A stretch of 8,591 bases of DNA from Nitratifractor sp. GTDB lineage: Bacteria > Campylobacterota > Campylobacteria > Campylobacterales > Sulfurovaceae. Every line of letters starts with the position of its first letter. Positions within the stretch are counted from its first letter, which is position 1. The translations under genes were made by a program, and so were the position numbers. The stretch is taken from positions 1-8,591 of the forward strand of contig WFSU01000197.1 in the NCBI GenBank assembly GCA_015485845.1, read 5' to 3'. Of the stretch, positions 5,769-8,591 are shown in pieces. Under the pieces are notes generated by a model. That model had not been told where the DNA came from and did not search any database. It saw only the letters and a program-made list of their open reading frames with translations.

Positions 5769-8405
5769 TTAAAACCGATACTTCGCCCCCACCCGCACCT
5801 GCACCTTCCGTTTCACCCCCGGATTGTACAACACTTCCATCGAAACCGGGACGGTGTAGTTGTGCAGGAGCAGCAGATCGGCTTCGACTCCAGCAATACT
5901 TTCCTGACGGATATGGCGTTTTCCGTCACCAAAGTCCAGCGCATACAGCCGTTGCTTGAGATAGATGCTCTCCCGCTGGAGTGAGAGAGGCAGGTGGTAA
6001 GAGTACGCTGAGAAATTAAAGACTTTGTAGAGTCCCACCTCCCCCATCATCGCTTCCCGCGCATAACTGACCGTGCCTGAAGTCGGGATACGGATCACCG
6101 CAAGATCGGCCGAAGAGGGGCTCGCCGTACCCACTTTGATCCCCAGCTGTTTCGTCGTATCGACCCGGGAGCTGATCCGATAGGCTCCACGCGCTCCAAC
6201 ATACATCTCTCCGGGCAAATTATGCATCCATACCCCATTCACTCCAGCATACACCGCCCCTCGATCGTAGGAGACAAACGCTGAAAGGTCAAGCAATTCA
6301 TCGGGGTATTTGCTGAAACCGAACTGAAGCCGTTTTTTCAAATCAACCGAGAGGCTCACCGGTGTCCGATCGGTCTGGCGGTACGAACGGGCAAATGCCA
6401 GCTTCGCCGATCCCCGCCAGTAGCCCGTCGCCAAAAATGGCCAACGCAGATATGCGCTGTAGCCCCAGTCTCGATAGGTGCTCCCCTCTTTGCCCCGACG
6501 GCGCATCACCCATGTCACGCTTCCGCCGAAATGGATCGGGGAGGCTGTGTTTGCGTAGCTCGCTTGCAATAAAGTGCGGGTCTTTTGGTAATCCAAAGCA
6601 AACGAAAGAGTATTGCGCCACAACGGATCGGTAAAATCCGCCTTGAGCGTGAGTCCATACCCCTTTTTCGTATCGTATGTCGAAAAGCTGGTGAGGTTGG
6701 TGTATTGCAAATGGGTAATCGGCGAATAGTTCTTTTTTGTACCAAGAAAGGATTGTCCACCTTTTCCTTCTCCCAAATTCACCTGCTTCAATCCTGGATC
6801 AAGCGATGCCACCTTCGCCGGATGAGGCTGTAGATATACCGACCGGACGGCATACCCATCCGCCCCGATGGTCTGCACCAGCGCTCGCTTCCCATTCATG
6901 AGTTTCAGATCGGTCACATCATCCCCCGAGACCACCCGCTCGATCCCATGCCCCGAAGTACGATACACCGTCGATCCGTGACGGCTGGGCGCGACAAAAT
7001 AGACCCGCCCCTGCCGATCCACATCGACCGGATGCCCATCGTGCCCACGATAACTAACCAACGGCATATGGTTACGATACAGCGTTCGCCTGTCTCCTTG
7101 CTGGCGAAAATAATACAGAGCATCCCCCCGCACCAGCACCGATGAGTGAGCAAGACCGTAATAGTGACCTCCGACATACAAATGAGGCTGATCCCACGAG
7201 GAAGCGATATCGAAGTACACCCAACGCCCATCATGCATTCTTCCCTGTATCGCTTTGCCGGCCGTGCCGGAGAGTAAATACCCATCCCGGTCAAATAATC
7301 CTGCCCGGATCACCTGTGGAGAGATTTTGGCCGAAGCGGACGTATAATATTTGCCGTTGTGGCTAACAATATTTCCACTGTGCCATGCTCCCTTTTTTAC
7401 CTGCATCTTGCCATGCTGACCAAACCGCACCACCTTCGGTGCCGAGCACTGATCCCCAACAAGAGCGAGCACTTTGTCCCCTTCACGCGAAAGCGGTACC
7501 CGCAACTGAGAGTGAGCCAATACCTTCCCCTTCGTCGAGTGAAACCCTCGATGCTCCCGTAGTATCGACTGGCGAAACTCTTTCATCAGTGTCACGAAAT
7601 CCTTGCCAAACTGCCGCTTGAAAACCGTATTGCCAAAAAACGGAAACGGTTGTTTGGCATACTCTTTGAAGTACCCATTGACCCGCTTCATCCCGTATCG
7701 CTGTGCCAGAAACTTTTGAAAATGACCCCCGACGAGGTAAAATTTCTCCCCATATGGGAACTGCAAGGTGCTGTTGTACATCATCTCCGGTGTCACACGC
7801 CCTGCTCGCACCTGTGTCACCGTCTCCGCCAACGCCCGTCCCGACCACAGCCGACCTCCGTTGCCAAAACGCGATTCGTTGAGGACTGCATTGCCTTCCT
7901 TGATGAAGCTGCTCTCGGTAATATTAGGGATCGGAAACATCGGCACAAAAAACGGCGCGATCACCGGTGCATTGCCCCCGATCGCATGTGCCAGACGCGA
8001 CCAGCCATTCATCTTGGGATTGAGCTGATAATTGTGCGCCGTCTCATGGAGCAACAACCCCCGCAACCACGACGTCACCCCAAACACATCCTCATGCAAC
8101 ACCCCTGCCCCATACAGCACTTGCTCATTAAGCGGCAGCTGCGTGGAGAAAGCATTGGCCACCTGATCCCGGTTTGAGGCCAATGACACCCGAAGCGGCG
8201 CATCCAACCGATACCCAAATTCCCGATCATACACCCGCCGTATTGCCTGATGGGTCGTGGCAATTGCCTGCGTATTGAGCTTACTTCCTGTCGGTGCTAT
8301 ATAGGTGCTGGTGTTGTTCTCTTGGAGAGTATAATCGCCGGAGACGACGGGCGAAGCCATGAGGCCGAGGGGGGAAATGGCTATGGCGAGGAGAAGGTTT
8401 TTCAT
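5769..8405 (-). CDS. Outer-membrane protein: HEXXH metallopeptidase domain, propeller-like region and C-terminal beta-barrel
   Basis: No named gene recognised; 878 residues in three parts. A signal peptide (residues 1 to about 17, ending LMA-SPV) is followed by a gluzincin-like domain at about 45-285: HETAH at 120-124 gives two zinc histidines and the catalytic Glu, and E170 in FIKEGNAVLNESRFGNGGR is the likely third ligand. The following PYGEKFYLVGGHFQKFLAQRYG stretch (217-238) is the usual end of peptidase-MA-like domains. Between the two motifs is a hydrophobic proline-rich segment (146-160, PVIAPFFVPMFPIP). Residues about 295-545 repeat short strands with YYF, VYF and GxxxYF patterns, resembling a TolB/WD40-type propeller. 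From about 565 to the end, alternating strands and a final VRVGAKYRF with terminal Phe indicate an outer-membrane barrel of roughly 14-16 strands. The product is probably a surface or periplasm-facing protease anchored by its own barrel. The start fits the signal peptide, but no clear Shine-Dalgarno sequence precedes it. Substrate unknown. Confidence 0.88.
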   Translation of the reverse strand: MKNLLLAIAISPLGLMASPVVSGDYTLQENNTSTYIAPTGSKLNTQAIATTHQAIRRVYDREFGYRLDAPLRVSLASNRDQVANAFSTQLPLNEQVLYGAGVLHEDVFGVTSWLRGLLLHETAHNYQLNPKMNGWSRLAHAIGGNAPVIAPFFVPMFPIPNITESSFIKEGNAVLNESRFGNGGRLWSGRALAETVTQVRAGRVTPEMMYNSTLQFPYGEKFYLVGGHFQKFLAQRYGMKRVNGYFKEYAKQPFPFFGNTVFKRQFGKDFVTLMKEFRQSILREHRGFHSTKGKVLAHSQLRVPLSREGDKVLALVGDQCSAPKVVRFGQHGKMQVKKGAWHSGNIVSHNGKYYTSASAKISPQVIRAGLFDRDGYLLSGTAGKAIQGRMHDGRWVYFDIASSWDQPHLYVGGHYYGLAHSSVLVRGDALYYFRQQGDRRTLYRNHMPLVSYRGHDGHPVDVDRQGRVYFVAPSRHGSTVYRTSGHGIERVVSGDDVTDLKLMNGKRALVQTIGADGYAVRSVYLQPHPAKVASLDPGLKQVNLGEGKGGQSFLGTKKNYSPITHLQYTNLTSFSTYDTKKGYGLTLKADFTDPLWRNTLSFALDYQKTRTLLQASYANTASPIHFGGSVTWVMRRRGKEGSTYRDWGYSAYLRWPFLATGYWRGSAKLAFARSYRQTDRTPVSLSVDLKKRLQFGFSKYPDELLDLSAFVSYDRGAVYAGVNGVWMHNLPGEMYVGARGAYRISSRVDTTKQLGIKVGTASPSSADLAVIRIPTSGTVSYAREAMMGEVGLYKVFNFSAYSYHLPLSLQRESIYLKQRLYALDFGDGKRHIRQESIAGVEADLLLLHNYTVPVSMEVLYNPGVKRKVQVRVGAKYRF

Positions 8406-8408
8406 GGG

Positions 8409-8420
8409 GATAATTTTATC
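8409..8420. promoter_or_regulatory. Perfect 12-bp dyad just upstream of the barrel-protein start
   Basis: GATAA-TT-TTATC is a perfect inverted repeat four bases upstream of the ATG at 8405. On the minus strand it contains TAAAAT (8418-8413), a possible -10 box seven bases before the ATG. If used, transcription would start at or next to the start codon and the dyad would be well placed as an operator. It is equally possible that it is a chance AT-rich palindrome. Confidence 0.3.
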
Positions 8421-8488
8421 TTGTTTTTATGGAAGAGGACTTAACCCTAAAAAATCCATACCCAATCACAGAATAACCACAATTGCCC

Positions 8489-8505
8489 TATAATTAGGTA
8501 CCTAA
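8489..8505 (+). promoter_or_regulatory. Possible plus-strand -10 box overlapped by a 12-bp palindrome
   Basis: TATAAT at 8489-8494 is a perfect -10 hexamer on the plus strand. It shares its last base with the palindrome TTAGGT-ACCTAA (8494-8505), which would cover the predicted start of transcription near 8501, a position typical of repressor operators. There is no -35 box or extended -10 TG, so the promoter itself is weakly supported; the palindrome is exact. Confidence 0.35.
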
Positions 8506-8507
8506 GA

Positions 8508-8556
8508 GGAAGAAGCCCACCCCAAATTCTTTCACCCATTTGGTGCAACTTCTTCC
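8508..8556. other. Long stem-loop in the right intergenic region
   Basis: The outer stem GGAAGAAG / CTTCTTCC (8508-8515 with 8549-8556) is eight perfect pairs. Inside a small internal loop there is a second stem, CCAAAT / ATTTGG (8522-8527 with 8538-8543), which extends to eight pairs as CAC-CAAAT with a two-base bulge. A ten-base loop caps it. No T-tract follows on either strand, so it is not an ordinary terminator. It could be a structured leader, a small RNA element or a protein-binding site. The rest of 8406-8591 holds no gene that I can support. Confidence 0.45.
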
Positions 8557-8591
8557 ATAAAAAACGAACAGGTTGATTATAATGCAAACCC

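Larger units (their letters stand above)
8423..8565. repeat. Long-range inverted repeat bracketing the right intergenic region
   Basis: The arms are 8423-8436 (GTTTTTATGGAAGA) and 8551-8565 (TCTTCCATAAAAAAC); they are complementary apart from one extra A, and 114 bp apart. Read outward, each arm presents TCTTCC-AT followed by an A-tract, pointing to the barrel-protein gene on the left and out of the window on the right. The symmetry suggests a divergent control region with two copies of one element. Confidence 0.4.

Noticed and set aside
8536..8559. Eight-codon minus-strand frame MEEVAPNG beginning at 8559
   Set aside because: Too short, no ribosome binding site, and its bases are better explained by the stem-loop arm.
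8582..8591. Start of a plus-strand gene at ATG 8582
   Set aside because: Only three codons are visible, the ribosome site is weak (AGG nine bases upstream), and the ATG overlaps a TATAAT; it cannot be supported without sequence to the right.

Overview
The window looks like a chromosomal segment of a Campylobacterota (epsilonproteobacterial) genome with a fairly high G+C content for that phylum. The case rests on protein character (PheS, PheT and AroA all read like Campylobacterota versions) and on gene order: pheS-pheT-aroA divergent from a small HIT-family gene, an arrangement I recall from Campylobacter jejuni. A Sulfurovum/Nitratifractor-like relative is possible, but I cannot fix the genus from sequence alone.

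Layout. Positions 1-3890 (minus strand) hold a tightly packed housekeeping operon transcribed right to left: pheS, pheT (ATGA overlap) and the 5' two-fifths of aroA (22-nt overlap, running off the left edge). A 143-bp divergent promoter region (3891-4033) separates it from a plus-strand HIT-family gene (4034-4387). After that come single genes with more intergenic space. First is a paired, palindromic REP-like element (4396-4459) lying between two converging genes. Next is a minus-strand secreted pentahaem cytochrome c (4479-5612) with a good -10 box and a CRP/FNR-type dyad centred about 41-44 bp upstream of the expected transcription start. Then comes a second REP-like element and a 7-bp tandem repeat (5690-5763). 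Last is a large minus-strand gene for an 878-residue outer-membrane protein (5769-8405) that joins a HEXXH metallopeptidase domain, a beta-propeller-like middle and a C-terminal beta-barrel. The last 186 bp (8406-8591) contain no recognised gene but are dense in dyad symmetry.

How the genes work together. PheS and PheT are the two subunits of phenylalanyl-tRNA synthetase, and AroA makes the shikimate-pathway intermediate leading to phenylalanine, so the operon joins phenylalanine supply and its charging to tRNA. The HIT protein is a nucleotide-phosphoramidate hydrolase-type housekeeping protein. The cytochrome and the peptidase-barrel protein are both exported, but nothing in the sequence ties them to each other; each appears to be its own transcription unit.

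The most interesting items are the three-part surface metallopeptidase, the CRP/FNR-like box in front of the cytochrome, the REP pair whose two hairpins differ by compensatory base-pair changes, and the nested inverted repeats in the right-hand intergenic region.
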